From contig OY970386.1 of the NCBI GenBank assembly GCA_963719465.1, positions 806,001 to 870,000 on the forward strand: a stretch of 64,000 nucleotides of DNA, in the 5' to 3' direction. The DNA is from JALHUB01 sp963719465 (GTDB lineage: Bacteria; Chloroflexota; Dehalococcoidia; DSTF01; JALHUB01). The translations under genes were made by a program, and so were the position numbers. The stretch's first letter is position 1. Every line of letters begins with the position of its first letter. Positions 48,417 through 56,654 of this stretch are shown in pieces. The notes below the pieces were generated by a model, which searched no databases, was not told the origin of the DNA, and saw only the letters and a list, made by a program, of their open reading frames with translations.

Positions 48417-48828
48417 TCAATTGGCGAGCGGCTGGACGGTGACGTCGATGATGCCGCTGCTGAGAGGCGCAAGCTGGGCGAAGGCGGCGCGGGAGAGGTC
48501 GACGGCGTTGCCGAAGCCGCCACGGTCGCAGATGCGGACGCGGATGCAGCGGGCGTCGTGGCAGACGAGAAGCAGGGTGCCGAGCGGCCAGTCGTTGGCG
48601 GCAGTGATGGTCGGATCATCGGGGTTGAAGGAGTCGCCGTCCGCCATGGTGTCGTCGGGGCCGTAGCCGTCGGGGCCGCCGTACCAGGTGGCGATGCCGC
48701 TGATGGCGCCGTCGGAGGAAGCGGGCGGGTCGACGACGACGGGGGCGGGCGCGGGAGCCGGCGGGGGCGCGGGCGTGGGCGCAGCGGTGGCAGTCGGAAC
48801 AGGCGTCGGAACCGGCGTCGGGCGGGTG
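48417..48828 (-). pseudogene. RlpA-like protein, N-terminally truncated by the duplication junction, copy A
   Basis: Only the Pro/Thr linker and the double-psi beta-barrel remain (GIATWYGGPDGYGPDDT, CHDARCIRVRICDRGGFGNAVDLSRAAFAQL). At the GGCGGG junction near 48826 the coding sequence is replaced by the start of copy B, so the membrane anchor present in the intact copy is lost. The open frame continues upstream into non-homologous sequence. Confidence 0.8.
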
Positions 48829-48919
48829 GTTCGGGGTAAGCGGCGTCGATGGGCGAGAACACGGTGTCGGGAGCCTTTCGGGGGTTGTTGAACCGAGGAT
48901 AGCAGAGGGGCGGGGGATT
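48827..48919 (+). repeat. Dispersed repeat, copy 3 (3' part only)
   Basis: Identical to 44658-44748, brought here by the tandem duplication. Confidence 0.7.
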
Positions 48920-48963
48920 TGGAAGCGGCTGGTGACGCAGACTTGTTCTGCAGGCTTGAAAGG

Positions 48964-49647
48964 TTATTGCGGGTAGGGGCGCAGGTTCTGCATGACTTGG
49001 ACGAGGAGGTCGGGATTCTTGACGAATATGTTGCCTTCCGTCCCATCAGCAGGGGAAAGCAGCGAAGGGGCTTCCACCACGATAGTCACCGGGTCGAGCT
49101 GAACGACCAGGGCCACGGCGTTTACGGGCCTGTTTACTGCGGGAAGGGTCCAAAGCTGGGCATCGTGCCCCTGCACGGTGACCGTCTTCTTGCTCGGTTT
49201 CAGGTTCCCCGGCGGTGGAGAAGATGGATTGAGATATCTTTGCTTGACAGTGTCCCAAGTTCTGGGGCCATATATGAGAAGGCTGAACCCCACGGTCCTA
49301 CCCTGGAATGGAGTTTCCTCAAGCCAAGCATTGTAGCGCATCTCGATCTTGTCGTCTTCCGGCTCCCCATCATTCTCCAGTCCGTAGGGCCCCTGAAGCG
49401 TCAATCCCCCGGCCTGAAATTTGCGTCCAAGCCAGTAGGTGGGAAGACCCATGCTCTGCATCTTGTCCACGTCCCTGAGAAAATACCCGAATGATTCTTG
49501 ATCAAGGCAGTTCGGATCAACGGTAGCATCCTGGTTCACACAGGGTAGAGAATTGTCATTGCTCTCTGGCGAAGCATCGCCCAGACCGAAGCAGGCTGTA
49601 CAAAGCAGTCCGGCCCCAATGACTGTGCACAAGATGAGTGACTTCAT
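48964..49647 (-). CDS. Lipoprotein of the duplicated cassette, copy B
   Basis: About 227 residues from the ATG at 49647 (MKSLILCTV), lipobox LLCTAC. Same family as the copy A lipoprotein (TYWLGRKF, LTLQGPYG, VKNPDLLVQVMQNLRPYPQ). The last 17 residues are identical also at DNA level, but elsewhere the proteins are only loosely similar and carry different insertions. Function unknown. Confidence 0.75.
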   Translation of the reverse strand: MKSLILCTVIGAGLLCTACFGLGDASPESNDNSLPCVNQDATVDPNCLDQESFGYFLRDVDKMQSMGLPTYWLGRKFQAGGLTLQGPYGLENDGEPEDDKIEMRYNAWLEETPFQGRTVGFSLLIYGPRTWDTVKQRYLNPSSPPPGNLKPSKKTVTVQGHDAQLWTLPAVNRPVNAVALVVQLDPVTIVVEAPSLLSPADGTEGNIFVKNPDLLVQVMQNLRPYPQ

Positions 49648-49670
49648 CGCAACCTGTACGAAAAACTCCC

Positions 49671-49698
49671 TTGACACTGTCTATCATCGGACTATTAT
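49671..49698 (+). promoter_or_regulatory. Promoter toward copy B hydrolase
   Basis: TTGACA (49671-49676), 16 bp, TATTAT (49693-49698), 54 bp before the ATG at 49752. Confidence 0.65.
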
Positions 49699-50124
49699 GA
49701 CTACATCCACAGTATTCGGCAAGGCTGCTGCTGCTGCCCAAGAGAGGTTGGATGATGAACTTCAGGATTTGGGTGACGCTCCTCCTTCTCGCATTCGTCG
49801 CGCTTGCGATGAGTGGGAAAGCTAAACCCGTTGCCTCGCAGACTAGCGGAGACACTCTCGTTCCCTATTCTGTCCCCGCGTCGCAACCGCCCGCCGCTGC
49901 AGGGAAAGCCACAGCAGGTGAGGCCCATCCGATGTCCGGCTATGACCACCATATCGACTGGGCGGCGATTTCCAGAATCCCCTGCTGCGGTTGGGAGAGC
50001 CGTTTCGCTTGGGATGGAATTGTATTTCCGAGCGATCAGACGGCCGGCTTGTCTCTTCACATCAGCAACGCGGAGGTGCACGACAAGTGGTCGTGGCGCT
50101 ACTACGAACCAGACGGCGCGCCAC

Positions 50125-50719
50125 CCCAGCCGCTCAAGCGCTCGTTGCCTACCTAGATGACCCGAGTCGCATCTCGTCTGTTCCCGATCCAGCGCAGCGC
50201 CAGCGGCTTCAGGTTCTGTCTGACTACAGCAACATCTTCGCGAGGAACAAAGACCCGGTGACGGGCAAGTTGACGACGGCGGGCGGGACGGCACTCGACG
50301 ACTTCATGGCGAACCTCAGCGACGCGGATGCGGCGAATCTACAGGCGGACTTGGGTGCGAAGGACACGCCGCGCATGGCCCAGTACCGCGCCGACACGAA
50401 GGCGATGGAGCCCTACTGGAAACTGCCGGACCAACTCTGGACCCAATACACGGCGACGAGGCCGCTCCTGCGCGGGATGAATTACACCGACTACAAGGCG
50501 CAGTTGACGCAGGCGGCGGCTCGGATGGGGGTTTCGCTGTCGCAACTGCCGGCCTACCAGACGCTCAGGGACTTCGACAACTTGATGGCGACCTCTAAGG
50601 ACCTGTGGCTGCAACGGAACCCCGGCGTGAACGCCAAGCTCGTGAAGTGGGGCTATCTGAGTAGCCTGCGGACGCCGACGGCGAAGGCGCTTCTCAGGAG
50701 CATGGAGGCGACGCAGTGA
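50125..50719 (+). CDS. Phage-like protein fragment, 5'-truncated
   Basis: About 198 codons continuing in the frame VAYLDDPSRISSVPDPAQRQRLQVLSDY to EATQ and TGA. Trp/Tyr-rich helical text (MEPYWKLPDQLWTQY, DLWLQRNPGVNAKLVKWGYL) is of the kind seen at the ends of large phage proteins. There is no start codon of its own, because the hydrolase N-terminus is joined upstream. The phage assignment is inference from neighbours and style. Confidence 0.5.
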
Positions 50720-50887
50720 CTAGGGCCCGACCAGACGCAACAGGAAGTAGAAGAAGACCATCGCTGCGACGAGGCAGACGGGCATGCAGATGAAGAGCCA
50801 TATGGATTCCGCGACCCAGATTAGGCCGTCGCGGGGCTCATGCGAGGCATCAGCGGGATTGAAGATGAACGATAGGACCTTTTTCAT
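50720..50887 (-). CDS. Small membrane protein (55 aa), phage-like
   Basis: ATG at 50887 with AGGAGGTG 4 nt upstream. It starts MKKVLSFIFNPADASHEPRDG, then has one hydrophobic helix (LFICMPVCLVAAMVFFYFLL). A strong ribosome site and clean structure support expression. Function unknown. Confidence 0.6.
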   Translation of the reverse strand: MKKVLSFIFNPADASHEPRDGLIWVAESIWLFICMPVCLVAAMVFFYFLLRLVGP

Positions 50888-50951
50888 ATGACACCTCCTG
50901 GCGGGATGCAAAGCCTACGCTAGGATAAACAATCTGTCAAGTGCAGTCGGC

Positions 50952-50971
50952 AGCCCCTTCGGGGGCTTTTT
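50952..50971 (+). terminator. Rho-independent terminator in the phage-like insert
   Basis: AGCCCC, TTC, GGGGGCT, then TTTTT. It lies just before the next gene's AGGAGG, a compact layout typical of phage genomes. Confidence 0.8.
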
Positions 50972-50985
50972 CATTAGGAGGCTTT

Positions 50986-51426
50986 ATGCCAGACGAAAGC
51001 GGACAGACGGCAGGCACAGGCGAAGCCGAGGCGGCACAGGTCAGCCAGCCGGAAGCCCAGGTCGGTCAGTCTACCCCGTCACCGATGCCCACGGACACCC
51101 CTCACGAGAAGCTGATGGCCGGTCTCGCGGCGATACGCGCCGAGGAAAAGGCCGCCGCGGAGGCTTCCACCGAGGCGGAAGAAGAGGCAGAGGCCGAGGA
51201 GACCCCGACCGAAGGCGAAGCGGCCCCTGAGCAGGCGGAAGCGAAGCCCGAAGCCGAGCCGACAGTCGCGGAGTTGCGGACAGAGTTCAACGAGCGGATG
51301 AAGGGCTTCCAGAACGCGATCAACGAGAAGGACGGCCAGTTGAGGGCGGCTCTCGCGCGGGCCGAGAGGAATTATCAAAGGTTACACGCCGGGGCCTCCA
51401 GACTCTCCGATCCTCGATACGGATGA
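50986..51426 (+). CDS. Phage scaffold-like acidic protein, 3'-truncated
   Basis: Starts MPDESGQTAGTG after AGGAGG with 4 nt spacing. It is very rich in Glu/Ala (EASTEAEEEAEAEETPTEGE), followed by a coiled-coil-like stretch (ELRTEFNERMKGFQNAINEK). Capsid scaffold proteins often begin this way, but that is inference. From about 51384 the frame runs into hydrolase sequence and stops at 51424, so the C-terminus is lost. Confidence 0.5.
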   Translation: MPDESGQTAGTGEAEAAQVSQPEAQVGQSTPSPMPTDTPHEKLMAGLAAIRAEEKAAAEASTEAEEEAEAEETPTEGEAAPEQAEAKPEAEPTVAELRTEFNERMKGFQNAINEKDGQLRAALARAERNYQRLHAGASRLSDPRYG

Positions 51427-52543
51427 CAACCCCACGTTCCCCAACGCTGACTCAGTGGCGGCGTCGGCCGCTGATTACGTTACATTGTCGGGTTCCAACA
51501 CCCACATCATTACCGTTCCATCCGGCATGGGAGATGCGATGTTCACTGTTTACTGGCTCGCATCTGCTGACCAGCAAACAGACTTGGGAGTTACGGTTCG
51601 AACGTCCGGACGGCACGCTGGTGAGTCCGGGAGACCCAGAATCTGCTCGACGAAGGTGCGGTGACAGACGACGGTGTGTTTGACGTGTTGTTCAAGGGGT
51701 TCGCGATGACCGCTCCCGTCGCGGGCGACTGGCAAGTTAGCGTGCAGGGCAACTCGGTGCCAGATGAGGGGCAGCCATATCTCGTCACTCTATCCCCGTT
51801 GGACAGCCAGGTCGCTCTAGGGGCAGACGTATCGGAACCACTTGTCCCCGAAGGCCAGCCGGAGGTGATCACCGCCGCGCTTCTGGATAACCAAGAGCCC
51901 ACCGAGCCCAGCGAAATCTCGGGTCAGATTATCACGTCAGATGGGAACCAAGTGCCGGTCATCCTGCACGATGATGGAAGCGGCGGAGATGAGGTGGCGG
52001 GAGACGGCACCTACTCCGGTACGTTCTCGTCCACACAGCAGTGCGGAGAGTACGGGGTAACAGTCACCGCCAGTGGCATGACTTCCGAAGGGCTTGTCAG
52101 CCGTCAGCAAGTGGCGTCATTTGAGGTTCAGGTTCCGGGCGACGCGATTAGAGATCCATGCAATGCGGATGACGACGAGGACGGGATAACCGACGCTGAC
52201 GAGCTGAATGTCGTCGGCACTGACCCACTAGAAGCTGACACTGATGCCGATGGCATGCCAGACGGCTACGAGCACCTTCATTCGTGTCTGAATCCGCTGG
52301 TGAACGATGCCGGAACCGACCCCGACCACGACGGCGTGACGAGCCTCCAAGAGTACACTGCCGGGACTGATCCCTGCAGCGCTGCGCCGTCAGTCGGCGG
52401 CATAGCGGAGGCGCCGGATGTGGCTGAGAGCGCGCCTGAAGGATCTTCATCCTTCCCCTACGGCATCGCGGGGGCGTCGGCAGGGCTGATCCTGGCGTTC
52501 GCGGCCGGCGGCTGGTATGCGATGAGGCGACGGCGGGGTTAGG

Positions 52544-52804
52544 CTACTCGCCGGGGCTGTTGCGGCGGTAGGAGAGGGCGGCGGAGGGACAGCGGTCGAC
52601 CTGGGCGATGATGGCATCGGTCGGCGCGCCGAAGGGGTTGACCCAGGGACGCTTCAGGGGGTCGAAGACCTGCGGCAGGTCAACGAAGCAGCAGGTGGCG
52701 TGGATGCAGAGGTCCGGCTTCCAGATAATCGTTATTTCGCCGTTGCTGTACTCGCGGACGGTCTCGCTATAGCGGGGCTCGCGCTTCTCTTCCTCGGTAG
52801 GCAT
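52544..52804 (-). CDS. YjdI-like [4Fe-4S] mono-cluster protein, copy B
   Basis: Near-identical to the gene at 48118, with the same Cys pattern (PDLCIHATCC, DRCPSAAL). The C-terminus differs (SYRRNSPGE). Its stop lies 1 bp from the convergent hydrolase stop. Confidence 0.82.
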   Translation of the reverse strand: MPTEEEKREPRYSETVREYSNGEITIIWKPDLCIHATCCFVDLPQVFDPLKRPWVNPFGAPTDAIIAQVDRCPSAALSYRRNSPGE

Positions 52805-52839
52805 CTCGATTCCAGTGTAGGGGGCAGCAGCGCCGCGCG

Positions 52840-53865
52840 TCAATTGGCGAGCGGCTGGACGGTGACGTCGATGACGCCGGCGGAGAGAGGCGCAAGCTGG
52901 GCGAAGGCGGCGCGGGAGAGGTCGACGGCGTTGCCGAAGCCGCCACGGTCGCAGATGCGGACGCGGATGCAGCGGGCGTCGTGGCAGACGAGAAGCAGGG
53001 TGCCGAGCGGCCAGTCGTTGGCGGCAGTGATGGTCGGATCATCGGGGTTGAAGGAGTCGCCGTCCGCCATGGTGTCGTCGGGGCCGTAGCCGTCGGGGCC
53101 GCCGTACCAGGTGGCGATGCCGCTGATGGCGCCGTCGGAGGAAGCGGGCGGGTCGACGACGACGGGGGCGGGCGCGGGAGCCGGCGGGGGCGCGGGCGTG
53201 GGCGCAGCGGTGGCAGTCGGAACAGGCGTCGGAACCGGCGTCGGGCGGGCGATCTCGGCGGCAAGGACTTCGACGATGGCGACGGTGCGCGTCTGGGAGG
53301 CGTAAGCCGCGGCTTTCGATACTATCGCGTGGCCGTCGATAGGAACGGGCGTCGTCGCGGTCGAGAGGGCGCCACAGGAGAAGACGGCGGCAAGAACGGC
53401 GAGCAGGCAAGCGCCTACGGGCACGCTCCACGAGGGCAAGCGCCAGGCGGGCAGGCTACAGTCAGGCGTATGCCAGACGGGCAGGACGCGTCGAAGCAGG
53501 GAGCGACGTTTCGGACGCAAGCGCGATTCGGCGGACGGGCTGACCGGCGCCGCTTCCGACACCAGGTCGAAGGTGCCGCAGGCGGGCGACTTCGCGGCGG
53601 TCGACAGTGCGTCGAGGCAAAGGACGGCGGCGAGGGCGGCAAGCAGGTAGATTGCAAGAAGAAGCAGGGAAGGGCGTTTCGGGCGTAAGTGGGATTCGGC
53701 GGAAGAGGGGCTGGCCGGCGCCGCTCTGGGTGTGGCGACCGGCTGGTGGACCTCGCTCGTGGTGGCGTAGGGAGCGGGCCGTGCTGGTTGGGCGGAGGCG
53801 TCCTTTCCGTGGAGAACCGTATCTCTACGCTGCTTCGCGCCTCCCGATCCCGGCGAAGCACTCAC
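52840..53865 (-). CDS. RlpA-like double-psi beta-barrel protein, intact copy B
   Basis: A 341-residue protein (GTG start) with two hydrophobic helices (LLLLAIYLLAALAAVLCL and GACLLAVLAAVFSCGAL). These lie in an internally duplicated N-terminal half: AESHLRPKRPSLL recurs as AESRLRPKRRSLL. A Pro/Thr/Ala linker leads to the RlpA/expansin-like barrel (GIATWYGG, RICDRGG, VDLSRAAFAQL). RlpA proteins bind or cleave denuded peptidoglycan glycans. Whether this one is catalytic is unclear. Confidence 0.82.
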   Translation of the reverse strand: MSASPGSGGAKQRRDTVLHGKDASAQPARPAPYATTSEVHQPVATPRAAPASPSSAESHLRPKRPSLLLLAIYLLAALAAVLCLDALSTAAKSPACGTFDLVSEAAPVSPSAESRLRPKRRSLLRRVLPVWHTPDCSLPAWRLPSWSVPVGACLLAVLAAVFSCGALSTATTPVPIDGHAIVSKAAAYASQTRTVAIVEVLAAEIARPTPVPTPVPTATAAPTPAPPPAPAPAPVVVDPPASSDGAISGIATWYGGPDGYGPDDTMADGDSFNPDDPTITAANDWPLGTLLLVCHDARCIRVRICDRGGFGNAVDLSRAAFAQLAPLSAGVIDVTVQPLAN

Positions 53866-54005
53866 AAGCGGGCATTATCCAGGAGCGGGGGTCGGCGGAG
53901 GAATCAGGAAATCACCAACTTACGCCCGAAGAATCCCCTACCGGCGGCCGGCGCAGATTCGGGGGAGGCAGGGCGACGGCGTCGAATGCCACGGCGCGAG
54001 GACGG

Positions 54006-54034
54006 TTGACGGGCGGCAGCGGCGGCGGTACATT
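54006..54034 (+). promoter_or_regulatory. Promoter of the cobalamin riboswitch operon
   Basis: TTGACG (54006-54011), 17 bp, TACATT (54029-54034). The transcript would start about 20 nt before the riboswitch. The rest of the gap 53866-54049 shows no gene. Confidence 0.6.
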
Positions 54035-54049
54035 GGCGTTGACAACCAC

Positions 54050-54215
54050 ATAGGGGGCCGACAGGGGGTCTCGCCTGAGGCGAGGCATGTCGGGGGAAGC
54101 CGGTGAGAGTCCGGCGCTGTCGCGCAACTGTAAGTCGGCGCTGACCGACGAGCCAGGATACCCGCCCCTGTTCGATCCGAGTACCTTCGCTTGAAAGGGG
54201 GACGGATATCATGGG
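54050..54215 (+). promoter_or_regulatory. Cobalamin (AdoCbl-type) riboswitch
   Basis: Contains the hallmark strings GGGAAGCCGGTGAGAGTCCG (54094-54113), GCGCAACTGTAA and GAGCCAGGATACCCGCC, in the usual order and spacing. High B12 would favour the terminator at 54231 and so shut off the operon downstream. Boundaries are approximate. Confidence 0.95.
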
Positions 54216-54230
54216 TGCTCCGACGTAGCG

Positions 54231-54259
54231 CGGTCCCGGTCGCCAGGCCGGGCGTTTTT
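54231..54259 (+). terminator. Expression-platform terminator of the riboswitch
   Basis: CCCGG and CCGGG pair (with flanking CG/CG) around TCGCCAGG, followed by GCG and TTTTT. It lies between the aptamer and the first gene. Confidence 0.85.
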
Positions 54260-54299
54260 GTGTCTTCCACAATCCAGGACGTAGCGAAAAGGAGTTCTT

Positions 54300-55517
54300 G
54301 TGTCTCGTCGAATCGTGGCTTTATTGCTGGCGCTTGGCTGCGTGCTCGCGGGGACGGCGTCGTCGCTGGCGGCGTCGCCACAGCGGGACGCGGCGCAGCA
54401 GGCGCTGGATTATATTCGGACGCTGCAGAACGCGGACGGCGGCTTTCCGGCCAACGGGAGCGACTCATCGGCGGGCGGGACGCTGGACGCGATGCTGGCG
54501 TTCTCGGCGGCGGGCGTCGACGCGGGCGGGGTGAAGAAAGACGGCAAGTCGCCGCTGGACTACGTGGCGACGCAGGCGGACGCGTATGCGGCGTCGGCGG
54601 GCCCCGCGGCGAAGCTGGTGATCGTGCTGAAGGCGGCATCTCAAGACCCACACGACTTCGCCGGGGAGGACTTCGTCGCGAAGATGGAATCGTTCTACGA
54701 AGGGTCGACGCACGTCTACGGGTCGGAGGTCATCGAACAGGCGCTGTATCTGCTGGCACGGAAGAGCCTGGGGCTGTCGGCGCCGTCGGGAGCGGTGGAC
54801 GTGCTGAAGTCGAAGCAGAGGGCAGGCGGTTGCTGGGAGTTCGAGGACGGCTCCGGCTGCGATACGAACAGCACGGCGATGGCGGTTCAGGCGCTGGTGG
54901 CGTCGGGCGTGTCGAAGTCGGACGCGACGGTGCAGGCGGCGATGGCGTACTTCCACGCGTCGCAGAACGCGGACGGCGGCTTCCCGTACGTGTCGCCCGA
55001 CGATTCGGACGCGGATTCGACGGCGTTCGTGCTACAGGCGCTGGTGGCGGCGGGCGAGGACGTCGACGCGGGCGGGCCGTGGGACAAGGGCGGTATCGCC
55101 CCCATGCAGGCGCTACTCAACTTCCGGGACACGTCGTCGAGGGCGTTCACGTACGGCGGGCAGGACAACGCCTACGCGTCGTACCAGGCGGTGCCGGCGC
55201 TGATGCTGCAGCCGTTGCTATTGCCGCCGAAGGCGACGGCGACGGCGCGTCCAACACACACGCCGGTTGCGACGAAGACGCCGGTAGCGACGTTGACACC
55301 CGTTCCCGCCACAGCTGCGCCGTCGCCGGGGCCGACGCCGATTTCGGTGGTCCTGCCGGCGACGGTGGCGCCAACGACAATCGCTTCAGATGCGCCGATC
55401 AGGCTGGCGTCGGCGGGCGAAGGCCCGAGAAGCGAAACGTCGTCAGAGGCGATACTTCTGCTGATCGGCGCGGCGTGCGTGGGATTCGGCGCGTCGATTC
55501 GCGCGCGGAGGCGGTAG
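54300..55517 (+). CDS. Membrane-anchored alpha/alpha-barrel protein related to the transcobalamin/intrinsic-factor barrel domain
   Basis: A 405-residue protein (GTG start after AAAAGGAG). It has a signal peptide, then prenyltransferase/terpene-cyclase-like helical hairpins. Examples are ALDYIRTLQNADGGFP, DTNSTAMAVQALVASG, YFHASQNADGGFPYV and DADSTAFVLQALVAAG. A Thr/Pro stalk (about 320-375) and a C-terminal helix with RARRR follow. The barrel of animal B12 carriers has this same fold and repeat style. First gene after a B12 riboswitch and in front of an ECF transporter, so extracellular corrinoid capture is the likely role. B12 binding is inference. Confidence 0.82.
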   Translation: MSRRIVALLLALGCVLAGTASSLAASPQRDAAQQALDYIRTLQNADGGFPANGSDSSAGGTLDAMLAFSAAGVDAGGVKKDGKSPLDYVATQADAYAASAGPAAKLVIVLKAASQDPHDFAGEDFVAKMESFYEGSTHVYGSEVIEQALYLLARKSLGLSAPSGAVDVLKSKQRAGGCWEFEDGSGCDTNSTAMAVQALVASGVSKSDATVQAAMAYFHASQNADGGFPYVSPDDSDADSTAFVLQALVAAGEDVDAGGPWDKGGIAPMQALLNFRDTSSRAFTYGGQDNAYASYQAVPALMLQPLLLPPKATATARPTHTPVATKTPVATLTPVPATAAPSPGPTPISVVLPATVAPTTIASDAPIRLASAGEGPRSETSSEAILLLIGAACVGFGASIRARRR

Positions 55518-56654
55518 GTGGCGCAAGGCGAGGCGGCATCGGGCAGGGCGCGGGGCGTCGCGAGGGCCCGGACGGGCAAGCAGTCGAGGGCGAGGGCGGC
55601 GTCGCTGCAGGCGGAGGCGTGGTCGGCGTGGCTGCTCGCGGCGTCGATAAGCGTCTTTCTCACGTCGAATCCGCTCTACCTGGCGACAGCCTGTCTCGTC
55701 GGGCTCGTGGTCTACGCGTCGATGCCCGCGCGACGGCAGCGGGGCGCGTACGGCTTCATCCTGAAGATAGGACTTCTCTTCGCGCTGCTGAGCGTGCCGT
55801 TCAACGTGCTGACGGGCAGCAGCGGGTCGACAACGCTGGTGGAGCTGCCGCGGCTGACGTTCCCAGGCTGGCTGGGCGGCGTGACCTTCGGCGGGAACGC
55901 GACGCTGGAGTCGCTGCTCTACGCGTCGAGCCGGGCGCTGCGACTGATGGCGCTGCTGCTGTTCGCGACGGCGTTCAACGTCGGCGTGGACCACTACCGG
56001 CTGCTGCGATTGACGCCGCGGGCGCTGCGGCAGCTGGGCGTCGTCGTGACGGTGGCGGTACTGCTGCTGCCACAGTCGTTCGCGCAGGGACGGGCGGTAT
56101 CTCAAGCGCAGCGACTGCGCGGGCGGCGACTGCGGGGCGTGCGAAACGTGGGCGCTTTCGTCGTGCCGGTGCTGGCCGGCGCGCTGGAGCGGTCGATCCA
56201 ACGGGCGGAATCGCTGGACGCGCGTGGGTTTGGGGGCGGGCGGTTTGAGATGGGACACGGGACGCGCCTCTTCTCTATCGCATCCATCGGGCTGCTGGCG
56301 GCGGGGGCTTCGGCATATGCATACGACAGGAGTTGGGCGCTGCCAGCATTCGCCACTGTGGCGGCGAGCGCGGTGCTTGCTCTGCTGGCGCTGAAGGCGC
56401 GGGGCCGCGGCTTCGAGGCGACCCGCTACTCGCAGGAGCGGCTGGAGGCGACGTCGCTGCTGGTGGTGGGTTGCGCCGCGGCATCGCTGTTGCTGCTGGC
56501 GGCGATGCGCGTGGTCGGAGGCGGCGGCATCGACTATTACCCGTACCCGGCGGCGTCGATGCCACAGTACAGCCCGCTAGTCGCGACGACGCTGCTGCTT
56601 CTGCTGGCGCCGGCCTTCTTCGTCGGGCAGACGGCGGAGGGACGCGATGATTGA
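55518..56654 (+). CDS. ECF transporter transmembrane component EcfT (CbiQ-like)
   Basis: A 378-residue membrane protein whose GTG directly follows the previous TAG. It has several hydrophobic helices. The EcfT coupling-helix motif is in AESLDARGFGG (A-R-G family motif), preceded by LAGALERSIQRAE. It links the two ATPase domains to the substrate-binding S component. The extra C-terminal helices (about 270-370) make it longer than standard EcfT. Confidence 0.87.
   Translation: MAQGEAASGRARGVARARTGKQSRARAASLQAEAWSAWLLAASISVFLTSNPLYLATACLVGLVVYASMPARRQRGAYGFILKIGLLFALLSVPFNVLTGSSGSTTLVELPRLTFPGWLGGVTFGGNATLESLLYASSRALRLMALLLFATAFNVGVDHYRLLRLTPRALRQLGVVVTVAVLLLPQSFAQGRAVSQAQRLRGRRLRGVRNVGAFVVPVLAGALERSIQRAESLDARGFGGGRFEMGHGTRLFSIASIGLLAAGASAYAYDRSWALPAFATVAASAVLALLALKARGRGFEATRYSQERLEATSLLVVGCAAASLLLLAAMRVVGGGGIDYYPYPAASMPQYSPLVATTLLLLLAPAFFVGQTAEGRDD

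Larger units (their letters stand above)
49752..52542 (+). pseudogene. Copy B lipase-like hydrolase, catalytic domain replaced by phage-like insert
   Basis: The N-terminal 125 codons (MMNFRIWVTLLLLAFVALA, then KWSWRYYEPDG) match copy A. At about 50126 they stop and resume at about 51384 with SVAASAADYVTLSGSNTHI, skipping the lipase domain. Two more frame changes occur near 51598 and 51640. From there the beta-sandwich, the Ca-binding repeats (DPCNADDDEDGITDADEL, DTDADGMPDGYEHL) and the tail VGGIAEAPDV...GGWYAMRRRRG are intact. It cannot make an active lipase. Confidence 0.78.
44652..53249. repeat. Tandem duplication of a four-gene cassette (copies A 44652-48826 and B 48821-53249)
   Basis: Both copies carry, in order, a lipoprotein (-), a secreted hydrolase (+), a YjdI-like protein (-) and an RlpA-like protein (-). 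The six bases GGCGGG stand at the left edge, at the A/B junction and at the right edge, as expected for a duplication joined through microhomology. Sequence is nearly identical from 44652 to about 44845 versus the start of B, and from about 47830 to 48826 versus 52260-53249. The middles differ greatly. Confidence 0.8.

Noticed and set aside
53866..54040. Start of a longer gene upstream of the B12 riboswitch
   Set aside because: Open frames here are shadows of the RlpA-like gene or cross the riboswitch; no motif supports coding.
54191..56248. 685-codon frame overlapping the barrel gene and ecfT
   Set aside because: Alternative frame of two well-supported genes, Arg/Gly-rich, no domain.
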